Shown: positions 33,900-42,902 of the stretch, one piece after another | How positions within the stretch are numbered: the stretch's first letter is position 1 | Layout: each line of letters starts with the position of its first letter | Source: Salinisphaera dokdonensis | Lineage (GTDB): Bacteria > Pseudomonadota > Gammaproteobacteria > Nevskiales > Salinisphaeraceae | Reading direction: 5' to 3' | Assembly (NCBI RefSeq): GCF_040361215.1 | Contig: NZ_APND01000001.1 | Coordinates: 1,054,001 to 1,118,000, forward strand | DNA length: 64,000 nucleotides | Program-made: the position numbers and the translations under genes | Notes under the pieces: generated by a model | What the model was told of the DNA's origin: nothing | What the model saw: only the letters and a program-made list of their open reading frames with translations | Database searches by the model: none

Positions 33900-34913
33900 A
33901 TGCGAAAACCCCGTACTCCGACGCCCGCGCAGCAGCGCGGCCTGGCCCAGCGCCTCGGCAGCGCACTCGAGCGCGACGTGCCGCTGGCCGCGCGTACGAG
34001 CTTCCAGATCGGCGGGCCCGCGGCGTTCTATTTCGAAGCCCGCACACCGGAGGCACTGGCAACGGCCGTGCGTGTCGCGCGCGATCTGGGCGTCGATTAC
34101 TTCCTGCTCGGGCGCGGCGCCAATATCCTCATCGGTGATCGTGGCTATGCGGGACTGGTGATCGCCAACCACGCCCAGGCGATCGATATCCACGGCACCT
34201 GCGTGACGGCCGCCAGCGGCGCACTTGTCTACCCCGACCTCATCGATGCGGCCGTCGAGCACGGCCTGTCGGGCCTCGAACACTACGTCGGCATCCCGTC
34301 GACGGTCGGCGGCGCGCTCTGGCAGAACCTGCATTTCCTGTCGCCCGCGCCCGAGCGCGAACGCACCATGTTCATCGGCGAAGTGCTCGAATCCGCCGAA
34401 CTGCTCACCGCCGACAACGAACGCCGGCGGGTGGACGTGGACTACTTCGAGTTCGGCTACGACCAGTCGGTATTGCATTCGCGCGACGACATCGTGCTGT
34501 CGGCCACCTTCGAACTCGAACCGGCGCCTGCCGAAACGTTGACCCGAATCATGGAAGAGAACCTGCGCTGGCGTGCCGAACGACACCCACCGCTGGACAG
34601 CGAACCGTCTGCCGGCTCGATCTTCCGCAAGATCGAAGGCATCGGCGCCGGCCGACTGATCGACGAATGCGGGCTCAAGGGGTTGGCCTGTGGCGACGCC
34701 CAGATCTCGCCGCGGCACGCCAACATCATCGTCAATAACGGCAACGCCCAAGCGGCCGATGTCTGTGCGCTGATCATGCACGCGCAACGCACCGTGCAGG
34801 CCGCCACCGGTTACTGGTTAACGCCGGAAATCTCTTTCATCGGCGACTTTGCACCCGTTACACGCCTTCCCGCCGATGCACGCGGGTCGACAGACCGAAC
34901 CGCGACGTCATAA
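33900..34913 (+). CDS. murB: UDP-N-acetylenolpyruvoylglucosamine reductase
   Basis: FAD enzyme making UDP-MurNAc, an early step of peptidoglycan synthesis. I start it at the ATG at 33900 (MRKPRTPTPAQQ, 337 residues); the open frame reaches back to a TTG at 33840 without homology. The FAD-binding part has TSFQIGGPAAFY and LGRGANILIGDRGYAG. The catalytic serine is in PSAGSIFRKIEG, the GSxF motif. In E. coli murB is next to birA; here they are 8 kb apart. No strong ribosome-binding site is seen. Confidence 0.93.
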   Translation: MRKPRTPTPAQQRGLAQRLGSALERDVPLAARTSFQIGGPAAFYFEARTPEALATAVRVARDLGVDYFLLGRGANILIGDRGYAGLVIANHAQAIDIHGTCVTAASGALVYPDLIDAAVEHGLSGLEHYVGIPSTVGGALWQNLHFLSPAPERERTMFIGEVLESAELLTADNERRRVDVDYFEFGYDQSVLHSRDDIVLSATFELEPAPAETLTRIMEENLRWRAERHPPLDSEPSAGSIFRKIEGIGAGRLIDECGLKGLACGDAQISPRHANIIVNNGNAQAADVCALIMHAQRTVQAATGYWLTPEISFIGDFAPVTRLPADARGSTDRTATS

Positions 34914-34915
34914 AA

Positions 34916-34935
34916 CTGTCATCTTTAGCTGACAG
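34916..34935. promoter_or_regulatory. Inverted repeat between murB and pstS
   Basis: CTGTCA-N8-TGACAG lies immediately after the murB stop and 49 nt before pstS. The first half, CTGTCAT, equals a Pho-box half-site, but the second repeat is inverted rather than direct at 11-bp spacing. It may be a phosphate-related operator or a small hairpin at the murB 3' end. Confidence 0.3.
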
Positions 34936-34983
34936 CCTTGCGCTCAATCATGCCGCCAGGCGGACATACCGAAAGGATTCTTC

Positions 34984-36105
34984 ATGCTGACAACGCTGAT
35001 CAACAAACGATCGAAATCACTGCTGGCTCTCACAGCGGGCACTGTGCTGCTGGCGGCCTGCGGCCAGGGCCAGAACGGCGGCCAGGAGGCCAGCCAGGGC
35101 AACGCCGAAGGCTCCAGCGGTGACAATGCCCAGAGCGCCGAGCAGTTCGATCGCGCCCAGCTTCGTATTGTCGGCTCGTCCACGGTCTATCCGTTTTCGT
35201 CCTATGTGGCCGAGGAAATGGGCGCGACCACCGATTTCCGTACTCCGGTGGTCGAATCGACCGGTTCGGGTGGCGGCTTCAAGCTCTTCTGCACCGGCGT
35301 GGCCGAGAACACCCCGGACATGACCAACGCGTCGCGTCCGATGAAGGCCTCCGAGCTCAAGATGTGCCAGGACAACGGTGTCGAAGACATCACCCAGGTC
35401 ATGGTCGGTTATGACGGCATCGTCGTGGGCCAGAAGTCCGGCGAGCCGGCTCTGGATCTGTCGCGTGAGCAGCTGACCAAGGCGGTCGCCGCCAAGGTGC
35501 CGCAGGACGGCCAGCTAGTCGACAACCCCTATACCAAGTGGAGCGACATCGACTCCTCGCTGCCCGATTACGACATCCTCGTCTATGGCCCGCCGACCTC
35601 TTCCGGCACCCGCGACGCCTTCGAGGAGCTGGTCATCGAACATGGAGCCGAGAACATCGACGGCTACAACGGCGAGAAGCCGGCCATCCGCCAGGACGGC
35701 AAGTTCGTGCCCTCCGGCGAGAACGACAACCTGATCGTGCAGAAGCTGGCCCAGAACGCGAATGCGATCGGCATCTTCGGCTACTCCTTTCTCGAGGAGA
35801 ACCGCGACAAGATCCAGGCCGCCAAGATCGACGGCGTCGAACCCAAGCGCGAGCTGATCTCGTCCGGTGAGTATCCGATCTCGCGTTCGATGTTTTTCTA
35901 CACCAAGAACGCGCATGCCGAGAAGATCGGCGGCTTCGACGAGTACGTCACCCTGTTCCTGTCCGACCAGATGGCCAGCGACCGGGGCGCGCTCAAGAAA
36001 CTGGGCCTGATCTCGCTGCCTGCCGAAGAGCTCGATCAGATGCGCCAGAACTGGAAGAACAAGGAAAAGGTTACCGCCGACTCGCTCAAGGGCGGTCACG
36101 GCTAA
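34984..36105 (+). CDS. pstS: Phosphate-binding PstS-family lipoprotein
   Basis: 373 residues with a lipoprotein signal: basic start, hydrophobic core and lipobox LLAAC (Cys near 23), followed by a Gln/Gly-rich linker. The mature part starts RIVGSSTVYPFSSYVAEEMG and contains VESTGSGGGFKLFC and YGPPTSSGTRDAF, the oxyanion-binding loops of PstS-type proteins. It would deliver phosphate to a PstCAB transporter, but no such genes follow; a terminator ends the unit. It resembles the long PstS/SphX group. Confidence 0.9.
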   Translation: MLTTLINKRSKSLLALTAGTVLLAACGQGQNGGQEASQGNAEGSSGDNAQSAEQFDRAQLRIVGSSTVYPFSSYVAEEMGATTDFRTPVVESTGSGGGFKLFCTGVAENTPDMTNASRPMKASELKMCQDNGVEDITQVMVGYDGIVVGQKSGEPALDLSREQLTKAVAAKVPQDGQLVDNPYTKWSDIDSSLPDYDILVYGPPTSSGTRDAFEELVIEHGAENIDGYNGEKPAIRQDGKFVPSGENDNLIVQKLAQNANAIGIFGYSFLEENRDKIQAAKIDGVEPKRELISSGEYPISRSMFFYTKNAHAEKIGGFDEYVTLFLSDQMASDRGALKKLGLISLPAEELDQMRQNWKNKEKVTADSLKGGHG

Positions 36106-36157
36106 TCGTTACCTGACCGGTATCGGGTGGTTTCGGGGGTATGCCCCGTGCCACAGG

Positions 36158-36184
36158 GGCCGACCCGAGGGTCGGCCTTTTTTA
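36158..36184 (+). terminator. Rho-independent terminator after pstS
   Basis: GGCCGACCC (36158-36166) pairs with GGGTCGGCC (36169-36177) and is followed by TTTTTT. It closes a monocistronic pstS transcript. Confidence 0.85.
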
Positions 36185-36282
36185 TGCGCGCTCTTCAGGC
36201 AACCACAGGGTAACGACGCGTATCGTTCACGGTTCGTGCGATCAGGCACAATCGGCGGCTCGGCTTGTAACCGCCCGACACC

Positions 36283-37941
36283 ATGACCGATATTCCGCTG
36301 CGTCCTCGCCATAACCTGCGTACTCACGATGTCACCAACCAGCCGCCGCCGTTGGTGGACTACAACGCGTTTACCGCGGATACCGCGCTGGCCGAGGCAA
36401 TACGGCGCGAAGGCGGCGACTGGGGCCAGGATCGGCTCAAGACCTACGGCGCAATCGCCGGCACCGAACTGATCGAAATCGGCTTCGAGGCCAACGAGAA
36501 CCCACCCGAGCTCAAGACCCACGATCGCTACGGACATCGTATCGACGAGGTGCATTTCCATCCCGCCTATCACCGCAGCATGGCGCTGGCCAAGGAACAC
36601 GGCCTGCACGGGCTGACCTGGACCGCCCAGCGTGAAGGAGCGCAGGTCGTGCGCTCAGGCCTCGTCTACATGCACAACCAGATGGAGGCCGGCACGATGT
36701 GCCCGATCACCATGACGCACGCGGCCGTGCCGGCTCTGCGCCATGCGCCGGACATCGCCGAGGCCTGGCTGCCCGGCATCCTGGCCAACAGCTACGACCC
36801 GACCTTCACACCGCATATCGAAAAGACCGGCCTGACCATCGGCATGGGCATGACCGAGAAACAGGGCGGCTCGGACGTGCGCACCAACACTACCCGGGCC
36901 ACGCCCCGCGACGACGGCAGCCACGGGCTCACCGGCCACAAGTGGTTCTTCTCCGCGCCCATGTGCGATGCGTTTCTGGTGCTCGCCCAGGAAGACACGG
37001 GCCTGTCCTGTTTCCTGCTGCCGCGCTGGACCCGCGACGGCCGGCGCAACGCGATCGAAATTCAGCGCCTCAAGGATAAGCTCGGCGATCGTTCCAACGC
37101 CTCTTCGGAAGTCGAGTTCTTCGACGCCGAGGCCTATCGCGTGGGCGAAGCCGGGCGCGGCGTGCCGACCATCATCGACATGGTTTCGCAGACACGGCTC
37201 GACTGCATGCTCGGCTCGGCCGGCCTCATGCGCCAGGCGCTGGTGCAGGCCATTCATCATTGCCGTTATCGCGAGGCCTTCGGCGCGCGCCTGGTCGAAC
37301 AGCCGCTGATGCAGCAGGTTCTCGCCGATATGGCACTGGAGTCCGAGGCAGCCATGGCGCTGTCGATGCGCCTCGCCCGTGCCTTCGAGTCCGACAACGA
37401 GCACGAGAAACTGCTGGCGCGCATTGCCACGCCGGTCGGCAAATATCTGATCTGCAAAGCCGCCCCGCCGCTGGTGAACGAGGCGCAGGAATGCCTCGGC
37501 GGCGCGGGTTATGTCGAGGAGTCGATCATGCCCCGGCTGTTCCGCCAGTCGCCGTTGAATTCGATCTGGGAAGGCTCAGGGAACGTCCAGTGTCTCGACA
37601 TGCTGCGCGCGATGGCCAAGAGCCCGGACGCGGTCGACGCCCTGCGTGCCGAACTGGCCCAGGCCGAAGGCGCGCATCCGGCCTACGATGCCCACTGCAA
37701 GGCGCTCGAGACCATGTTGGCCACAGTTGCGGATAAGCCCACCCAGGCACGCCGCGTGGCCGAGGGCGTCGCCCGTGCCCTGCAGGCCAAGACCCTGCTG
37801 ACCGGCGAATCCGCCTGGGTGGGCGCAGCCTTCTGCGATGCGCGGCTGGCCGGTAGTCACGGCATGGCCTACGGCACGGTCGAGGCCGATCTCGATTGCG
37901 CCGCATTGATCGAGCGTGCGGGCGTGCCGATCGAGGCGTGA
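36283..37941 (+). CDS. AidB-like acyl-CoA dehydrogenase
   Basis: 552 residues, the length of the AidB subgroup (E. coli AidB 541), longer than ordinary acyl-CoA dehydrogenases. FAD-binding features include MTEKQGGSDVRTNTTRATP and SRHWF-like LTGHKWFFSAPMCDAFLVLA. The C-terminal half shows ECLGGAGYVEESIMPRLFRQ and SIWEGSGNVQCLDMLR. AidB-type flavoproteins are linked to alkylation stress in enterics and have isovaleryl-CoA dehydrogenase activity; the physiological substrate is uncertain. It appears monocistronic. Confidence 0.88.
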   Translation: MTDIPLRPRHNLRTHDVTNQPPPLVDYNAFTADTALAEAIRREGGDWGQDRLKTYGAIAGTELIEIGFEANENPPELKTHDRYGHRIDEVHFHPAYHRSMALAKEHGLHGLTWTAQREGAQVVRSGLVYMHNQMEAGTMCPITMTHAAVPALRHAPDIAEAWLPGILANSYDPTFTPHIEKTGLTIGMGMTEKQGGSDVRTNTTRATPRDDGSHGLTGHKWFFSAPMCDAFLVLAQEDTGLSCFLLPRWTRDGRRNAIEIQRLKDKLGDRSNASSEVEFFDAEAYRVGEAGRGVPTIIDMVSQTRLDCMLGSAGLMRQALVQAIHHCRYREAFGARLVEQPLMQQVLADMALESEAAMALSMRLARAFESDNEHEKLLARIATPVGKYLICKAAPPLVNEAQECLGGAGYVEESIMPRLFRQSPLNSIWEGSGNVQCLDMLRAMAKSPDAVDALRAELAQAEGAHPAYDAHCKALETMLATVADKPTQARRVAEGVARALQAKTLLTGESAWVGAAFCDARLAGSHGMAYGTVEADLDCAALIERAGVPIEA

Positions 37942-38003
37942 GCTTCGTTCATGAAGCCGTCGGGATAGTTGCGCTAGGCTGAGCCGGACTCATCAACACT
38001 CGG

Positions 38004-38801
38004 ATGCGCCTCATGAAAAATCAGATCGCCGGACTCATGCTCGGCCTGCTCGCCCTGCCGGCGGCCGCGGCAGTGCAGACCAAAAGCGTCGAATACGACG
38101 TCGGCGGCACGACCCATGTCGGCTATCTCGCCTACGACGACAGCGACGATACCGCCCGCCCCGGCGTGCTGGTGATCCCCGAATGGTGGGGCCTGAACGA
38201 CTACGCGAAGCAGCGGGCACGCGAACTGGCGGCTGCCGGCTATGTGGCGTTCGCCGCCGATATGTACGGCGATGGCAAGACAACGGAAAGCCCTCAGGAG
38301 GCCAAGAGCTGGTCGACTGCAGCCAAGGCGAATCTGCGCGGGCTGGGTCAGGCCGCGCTGTCACAGCTGGCCGATGCGCCCCGGGTCGATGACGCGCATC
38401 TGGGCGCGATCGGCTTCTGCTTTGGCGGCACGAGTGCGCTGGAACTGGCCTATTCCGGCGCGCCGGTGGATGCCGTGGTGAGCCTGCACGGCCATCTGCC
38501 GCCGCCAGCCACCTCGGATGACGTCAATGCATCGATTCTCGTGCTGCACGGCGCGGCCGACCCGATGGTGAAGATGGAAGACGTGACCACGCTCGCTAAA
38601 GCACTCGACGCCCGCGACGACCTCGACTGGCATCTCACCATGTACGGCGATGCCGAGCACGCCTTCACCAACCCGGCCGCCGACGACTACGGCATCGACG
38701 GCGTTTCCTATAACGAAGCTGCGGCCCAGCGGGCCTGGGCCCATACGCAGACGTTCCTGGCCGACAAGCTGGCCGGTGGCGAAGCCGGCGCCGACGACTA
38801 G
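38004..38801 (+). CDS. Exported dienelactone hydrolase family protein
   Basis: 265 residues with a signal peptide (basic start, LMLGLLALPAAAA; cleavage near residue 23), so probably periplasmic. The alpha/beta-hydrolase core has PEWWGLNDYAKQRARELAA, the nucleophile in GFCFGGTSAL (Cys, as in dienelactone hydrolases), the acid in HGAADPMV and the histidine in DAEHAFTNP. Classical dienelactone hydrolases act in chloroaromatic degradation in the cytoplasm; exported relatives have no settled substrate. Its TAG stop shares CTAG with the facing metallo-hydrolase gene. Confidence 0.85.
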   Translation: MRLMKNQIAGLMLGLLALPAAAAVQTKSVEYDVGGTTHVGYLAYDDSDDTARPGVLVIPEWWGLNDYAKQRARELAAAGYVAFAADMYGDGKTTESPQEAKSWSTAAKANLRGLGQAALSQLADAPRVDDAHLGAIGFCFGGTSALELAYSGAPVDAVVSLHGHLPPPATSDDVNASILVLHGAADPMVKMEDVTTLAKALDARDDLDWHLTMYGDAEHAFTNPAADDYGIDGVSYNEAAAQRAWAHTQTFLADKLAGGEAGADD

Positions 38802-39628
38802 TCCGGCATCCAGTAGGCACCGTCCGCCCGCGCCGCGCCGAGTTCGGCGAGGCGGACGAGATGGGATTCGACCTGTGCGGCCGCCATGCCGCGCAGGCGT
38901 GGATCGAGATCCGGATAGAGTGTCCCGGCGATCTCATCCGACGTCGTCGCCGAGTCACTTTCGCTCAGCGCCTCGCGTACCTGGGCCTCGCGCGCCAGCC
39001 GATGTTCGACGATCTGGGCGAGCACGACCAAGGCATTGTCGAGCAGCCGACCATGGCCCGGGGCGATCTGCTTGATTGGCAGTTCGCGCAACCGGGTCAG
39101 GCTCTCCAGATAGGCGGTCATGCCACCATCCGGCGGCAGAATCACGACCGTCACGTCGGCCATGACGGTATCGCCGGCAAACAGCAGCCCTGCCTCGGGC
39201 CAGAAGAAACACAGATGATCGGCCGCGTGGCCGGGCGTATGCAGCGCCTGGAGGGTGAGCTCGCCCAGCACCAGGCGATCGCCATCCGCCATGGGACGGT
39301 CGGCGTAAAACTCCTTGTCGCGCACGCCCTGCAACGGCGTCCCATGCGCATGCACGGGCACACCCAGCCGCTCGGCGAGCCGACGCGCGCCGCCGGTGTG
39401 GTCGGGATGGGCGTGAGTGACGAGTATGGCCACGATCTCGCCGGGTGCCGCAGCGATCAGCGCATCGAGATGATCGTCGTCGTTCACACCTGGATCGATG
39501 ATCGCGCAGGGGCCGGTACCCACCACATAGCTGTTGGTACCCGGGCCGGTCATGGGGCTCGGGTTCGGCGCGATCACGCGCACCACGCCCGGCGCCACGG
39601 TCTCGGCGGTGCGTCGTACGGCACTCAT
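38798..39628 (-). CDS. Metallo-beta-lactamase fold hydrolase (LACTB2-like)
   Basis: 276 residues from the ATG at 39628; the frame is open further upstream but overlaps the Nudix gene. Metal ligands are seen in THAHPDHTGGA, GHAADHLCFF, AGDTVMADVT and PGHGRLLDN. An N-terminal PNPSPMTGPGTNSYVVG and a C-terminal winged-helix-like tail resemble LACTB2 and related nucleases or thioesterases rather than true beta-lactamases. Start and Nudix stop overlap (ATGA), so the two are coupled. Confidence 0.87.
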   Translation of the reverse strand: MSAVRRTAETVAPGVVRVIAPNPSPMTGPGTNSYVVGTGPCAIIDPGVNDDDHLDALIAAAPGEIVAILVTHAHPDHTGGARRLAERLGVPVHAHGTPLQGVRDKEFYADRPMADGDRLVLGELTLQALHTPGHAADHLCFFWPEAGLLFAGDTVMADVTVVILPPDGGMTAYLESLTRLRELPIKQIAPGHGRLLDNALVVLAQIVEHRLAREAQVREALSESDSATTSDEIAGTLYPDLDPRLRGMAAAQVESHLVRLAELGAARADGAYWMPD

Positions 39629-40323
39629 GCGCGTAGCGCCGCTGCGGTCTCGACCAGCCCGGCCAGCGCATCGTCGACGTTGTCGTAATTGCGCAGGGTT
39701 TCGAGCGTGGCACGCGTCGGCGTCATCAGGGTGATCTCGCCGCGATCGTGGGCCGTCACCGCCTCGGCTGGCGACGCCCACCAGACATGCGTGGTCTCGT
39801 GGCCATCACACAGGGCTTCGCCATCCGGCGCGGCAGCCGCGAAAAAACGGGTCGAATAGCGCTTGGGCGGGCCGGCCGGCGTAGTCCAGTGCGCGAAATA
39901 ACGAAGATCATCCAGTGTGAACCGCAGATCGAGCACCGCGGCGACGTCAGCCCAAGCGCGGGTCTGGTCGTTGAGTGCCACGCGCAGCGCATCGCGTTGA
40001 CTTTCGTCGCCGCGCGCCACGCAGCCGACGAGCAGTCCGGCCTCCTCGAAGCATTCGCGGATCGCCGCCATCGAGGCGGCCAATCCTACCGACCCGCCCG
40101 CGGTCGCCGCCTGTTCCGTCCCGCTGATACAGCGGGCAGCCAGCGCCGTGTCGCTGTCGGCCTCATCAATCGCGCCGCCGGGAAACACATAGGCATTGGC
40201 GCCAAACACGTGGCTGGCGTGGCGACGCAGCAGCAGCACCTCCAGCTGGTCGGGCCCGCGCTGCGCGGCATCGCGCAGCAGCACCGTGGTGGCCGCCTCG
40301 CGCACAACGACTTCGCGGCTCAC
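39625..40323 (-). CDS. Nudix hydrolase (NUDT7/19-like)
   Basis: 232 residues. The Nudix box is split by an insertion: GGAIDEADSD is separated by about 35 residues from REC FEEAGLLVG (the REUXEE core), the arrangement seen in NUDT19-type enzymes that hydrolyse CoA and acyl-CoA. N-terminal strands read AATTVLLRD and VLLLRRHA. Substrate assignment is inference from subfamily shape. It precedes and overlaps the metallo-hydrolase gene. Confidence 0.85.
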   Translation of the reverse strand: MSREVVVREAATTVLLRDAAQRGPDQLEVLLLRRHASHVFGANAYVFPGGAIDEADSDTALAARCISGTEQAATAGGSVGLAASMAAIRECFEEAGLLVGCVARGDESQRDALRVALNDQTRAWADVAAVLDLRFTLDDLRYFAHWTTPAGPPKRYSTRFFAAAAPDGEALCDGHETTHVWWASPAEAVTAHDRGEITLMTPTRATLETLRNYDNVDDALAGLVETAAALRA

Positions 40324-40390
40324 CTTATGCCTGTTGTCAGCTTTTTCATGTCGGCTAGCATACCTGCATGACCCTTATTCCCTCGACTTC

Positions 40391-40753
40391 ATGAGACGCG
40401 TTTTCGTCTACGGCACGCTGCGCCCCGGCCAGCGTAATCATCACTACATGGCAACCGCCAGGCATTGCGGCGCGTACACGACGCCGGCGTGTTTCACCCT
40501 CCTCGATACCGGCCCCTACCCGGCCGCGCTCGATGAAGGCAAAACCGCTTTGATCGGCGACGTGTTCGAAGTCGACGAAGACAGCTTCGCAGCGCTCGAC
40601 CGGCTCGAGGACTACCCCGTGCACTACACACGTCGCCAGATCGGTACCGACCATGGCCAGGCGTGGATCTATCTATGGATCGCGGCACGCGACCCGGCCT
40701 GGCCGACCATCGCGCACGGCGACTGGCGCCGGCATGTCGAAACCGCCGGCTGA
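40391..40753 (+). CDS. Gamma-glutamylcyclotransferase/AIG2-like protein
   Basis: 120 residues from the ATG at 40391 (MRRVFVYGTLRPGQRN); the frame is open upstream but overlaps the divergent Nudix gene. The YGTLRPG substrate loop and the acidic residue in ALDRLEDYPVHYTRR match the GGCT-like fold. Such proteins release 5-oxoproline from gamma-glutamyl compounds; many bacterial members are uncharacterised. The MFS gene follows after 28 nt, possibly co-transcribed. Confidence 0.85.
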   Translation: MRRVFVYGTLRPGQRNHHYMATARHCGAYTTPACFTLLDTGPYPAALDEGKTALIGDVFEVDEDSFAALDRLEDYPVHYTRRQIGTDHGQAWIYLWIAARDPAWPTIAHGDWRRHVETAG

Positions 40754-40781
40754 TCGCAAGGCATAACGAGGCAAGAAAACA

Positions 40782-42116
40782 TTGGACGACGAAACGGCAC
40801 AGCGCACGCCCGAACAAGGCCGCATCCGCGATCTCTATGATCTGGTCACCGGCGACGAGAACGCGCGCGTCTGCCGGGATATTTCGGACGACGCCTGCCG
40901 CGAGCAACCAACAAATTTCTTCATCCATCTCGTCGCCCTGCTGGCGAACAAGGCCGGCGATCTCATCGCCAGCCCCAAGCTCGTTCTGCCCTGGCTGCTG
41001 GGCGCGATCGGCGCGCCCGTGTGGATGACCGGCCTGCTGGTGCCCATCCGTGAATCGCTGGCGCTGTTGCCACAGCTCGCGGTGGCCGGCTGGATGCGTT
41101 CCAAACCGCGGCGAAAATGGTTCTGGGTTGCCGGCGCGGCGATCCAGGGCGCCAGCGTGGTGGCGATGATAGCTGCAGCACTAGCGCTCGACGCAGGCGC
41201 GGCAGGCCTGGCCATCCTCGCGCTGCTGGCCCTTTTTTCGCTCGGGCGCGGCGTGTGCTCGGTTTCGTACAAGGACGTGCAGGGCAAGACCATCGCCAAG
41301 ACACGTCGCGGCACCCTGTCAGGCTATGCCGCCAGCGCGGCCGGCGGCGTCGCGATGCTGTTGGGGCTGACGTTGTGGCTCACGCCTGCAGCCAACGCCA
41401 AGCTGACGCCGATTCTCGTGCTGCTCGCACTGGCCGGCACGGCCTGGCTGTTCGCCGCCGTCATTTTCTCCAGCCTGCGTGAATATGCCGGCGCCACTGA
41501 AGGTGGCGGCAACGCGCTCAAGACCGCTTGGCAGAGCCTGGACATCATCCGCAGCAAGCCCGGTTTCGCGCGCTTCATCGCCGTACGCGGCCTGCTTATC
41601 GCGACCGCACTGGCCGCACCCTATTACGCCGAGCTGGCGCGTTCGAGTGGCGGTGACGCCATTGGCAATCTTGCGGTGCTGCTGGCGCTATCCGGGTTGG
41701 CATCACTCATCGCCGCGCCCATATGGGGCCGTTTCTCGGATCGCTCATCACGCCAGGTATTGATGTTGACCGGCGTACTGGCAGCCGTGCTCAACCTGCT
41801 GGTCGCCGCGAGCGCAGTCTTCGGCCTCGGCGCGACCTTCGGCGTCTGGCCGTTCGCGGTGGGTTATTTCCTGCTCGCCGGCGTGCATGCCGGCGTACGA
41901 CTGGGCCGAAAAACTTATCTGACTGACTTGGGTACCGCCGAAGATCGCGCCCAGCTGACCGCGGTGGCGAACACCACCATTGGCGTCATCCTGCTGGCCG
42001 GCGGTGGCATGATCGCGCTCATCGGCAGCTTCGGCGCAGCCGTTGCAGTGGCGGCACTGACCGTTCCCGCCTTGGCTGCCGCAGCGCTCGCCGTGGGCCT
42101 GCCGGAGACCGAGTAA
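40782..42116 (+). CDS. MFS transporter
   Basis: 444 residues from a TTG start at 40782 preceded by GAGGCAAG. A hydrophilic N-terminal tail of about 50 residues precedes roughly twelve hydrophobic segments. The cytoplasmic loop WGRFSDRSSRQVLML is the characteristic MFS motif A position between helices. An unusual NFFIHLVALLANKAGDLIAS segment opens the membrane part. Substrate cannot be inferred. Confidence 0.8.
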   Translation: MDDETAQRTPEQGRIRDLYDLVTGDENARVCRDISDDACREQPTNFFIHLVALLANKAGDLIASPKLVLPWLLGAIGAPVWMTGLLVPIRESLALLPQLAVAGWMRSKPRRKWFWVAGAAIQGASVVAMIAAALALDAGAAGLAILALLALFSLGRGVCSVSYKDVQGKTIAKTRRGTLSGYAASAAGGVAMLLGLTLWLTPAANAKLTPILVLLALAGTAWLFAAVIFSSLREYAGATEGGGNALKTAWQSLDIIRSKPGFARFIAVRGLLIATALAAPYYAELARSSGGDAIGNLAVLLALSGLASLIAAPIWGRFSDRSSRQVLMLTGVLAAVLNLLVAASAVFGLGATFGVWPFAVGYFLLAGVHAGVRLGRKTYLTDLGTAEDRAQLTAVANTTIGVILLAGGGMIALIGSFGAAVAVAALTVPALAAAALAVGLPETE

Positions 42117-42178
42117 CGCATCGCGGCAGCGGCGATCCGCGTATAACTGGGGCACAGTTCCCGAACGCGACCGCCGAC

Positions 42179-42850
42179 ATGCGACCGATTTTTCTCGACA
42201 AGACCTTCGCCTTCCTGATCGCAGCGATCGTGATGCTGGCCTGCGCTGCCACCAGTGCAGGCGCGGCCGAGGGCCCGGCGCCGGAGGCGCCGTTCGAGCC
42301 GGCTGTGGGTAGTGACGAAGCGGTCGCCATATTCGCGGGCGGATGTTTCTGGTGCGTAGAGGAAGCGTTCGATCAGGTCGAGGGCGTGGTCTCAACCACG
42401 TCGGGCTATACCGGTGGCCATGTCGACAACCCCAGCTACAAGGATGTCACTGCCGAAACCAGCGGCCACGCCGAAGCCGTTAAAGTGATCTACAAGCCGG
42501 GCGTCGTCACCTATGACCACTTGCTGGATGTGTTCTGGCACAACGTCGACCCCACCGATGCAGGCGGGCAGTTCTGCGACCGTGGCGACTCCTATCGCAG
42601 CGCGATCTTTTCGGTGACGCCGGAACAAAAGACCGCAGCGCAGGCCTCGAAGAAAGCGCTGCAGGACGACGAAAAAGCCCCCTCGCCGATCGTGACCGAG
42701 ATCACGCCCGCCACGACCTTCTACGCTGCCGAGGAATATCATCAGAACTATTACAAGAAGAATTCGCTGCGCTACAAGTTCTACAAGAACTCCTGCCGGC
42801 GCACCGCCACGCTCGAGAAGCTTTGGGGCGAGGCCGCAGGCAGTCACTGA
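42179..42850 (+). CDS. msrA: Exported peptide-methionine (S)-S-oxide reductase
   Basis: Repairs methionine sulfoxide in proteins. 223 residues with an N-terminal signal (LIAAIVMLACAATSAGAAEG), so probably periplasmic or membrane-tethered, unlike the cytoplasmic E. coli MsrA. The catalytic cysteine is in GGCFWCVEEAFD near residue 58, followed by GYTGGHVDNPSYKDV and HNVDPTDAGGQFCDRGDSYR. No MsrB partner or MsrPQ is adjacent. Confidence 0.93.
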   Translation: MRPIFLDKTFAFLIAAIVMLACAATSAGAAEGPAPEAPFEPAVGSDEAVAIFAGGCFWCVEEAFDQVEGVVSTTSGYTGGHVDNPSYKDVTAETSGHAEAVKVIYKPGVVTYDHLLDVFWHNVDPTDAGGQFCDRGDSYRSAIFSVTPEQKTAAQASKKALQDDEKAPSPIVTEITPATTFYAAEEYHQNYYKKNSLRYKFYKNSCRRTATLEKLWGEAAGSH

Positions 42851-42902
42851 ACCCCGGCTTTTGGGCGCCGGCGCGTAATCGCGAGCATGCGATAATGCCG
42901 GC

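Noticed and set aside
34916..34935. Canonical Pho box upstream of pstS
   Set aside because: Only the first half-site CTGTCAT matches; the second is inverted and out of 11-bp phase, so it is reported only as an inverted repeat.
38798..39628. Metallo-beta-lactamase antibiotic resistance gene
   Set aside because: The HxHxDH fold is shared by a large hydrolase family; the sequence and coupling to a Nudix gene resemble LACTB2-type housekeeping hydrolases, and no signal peptide is present.
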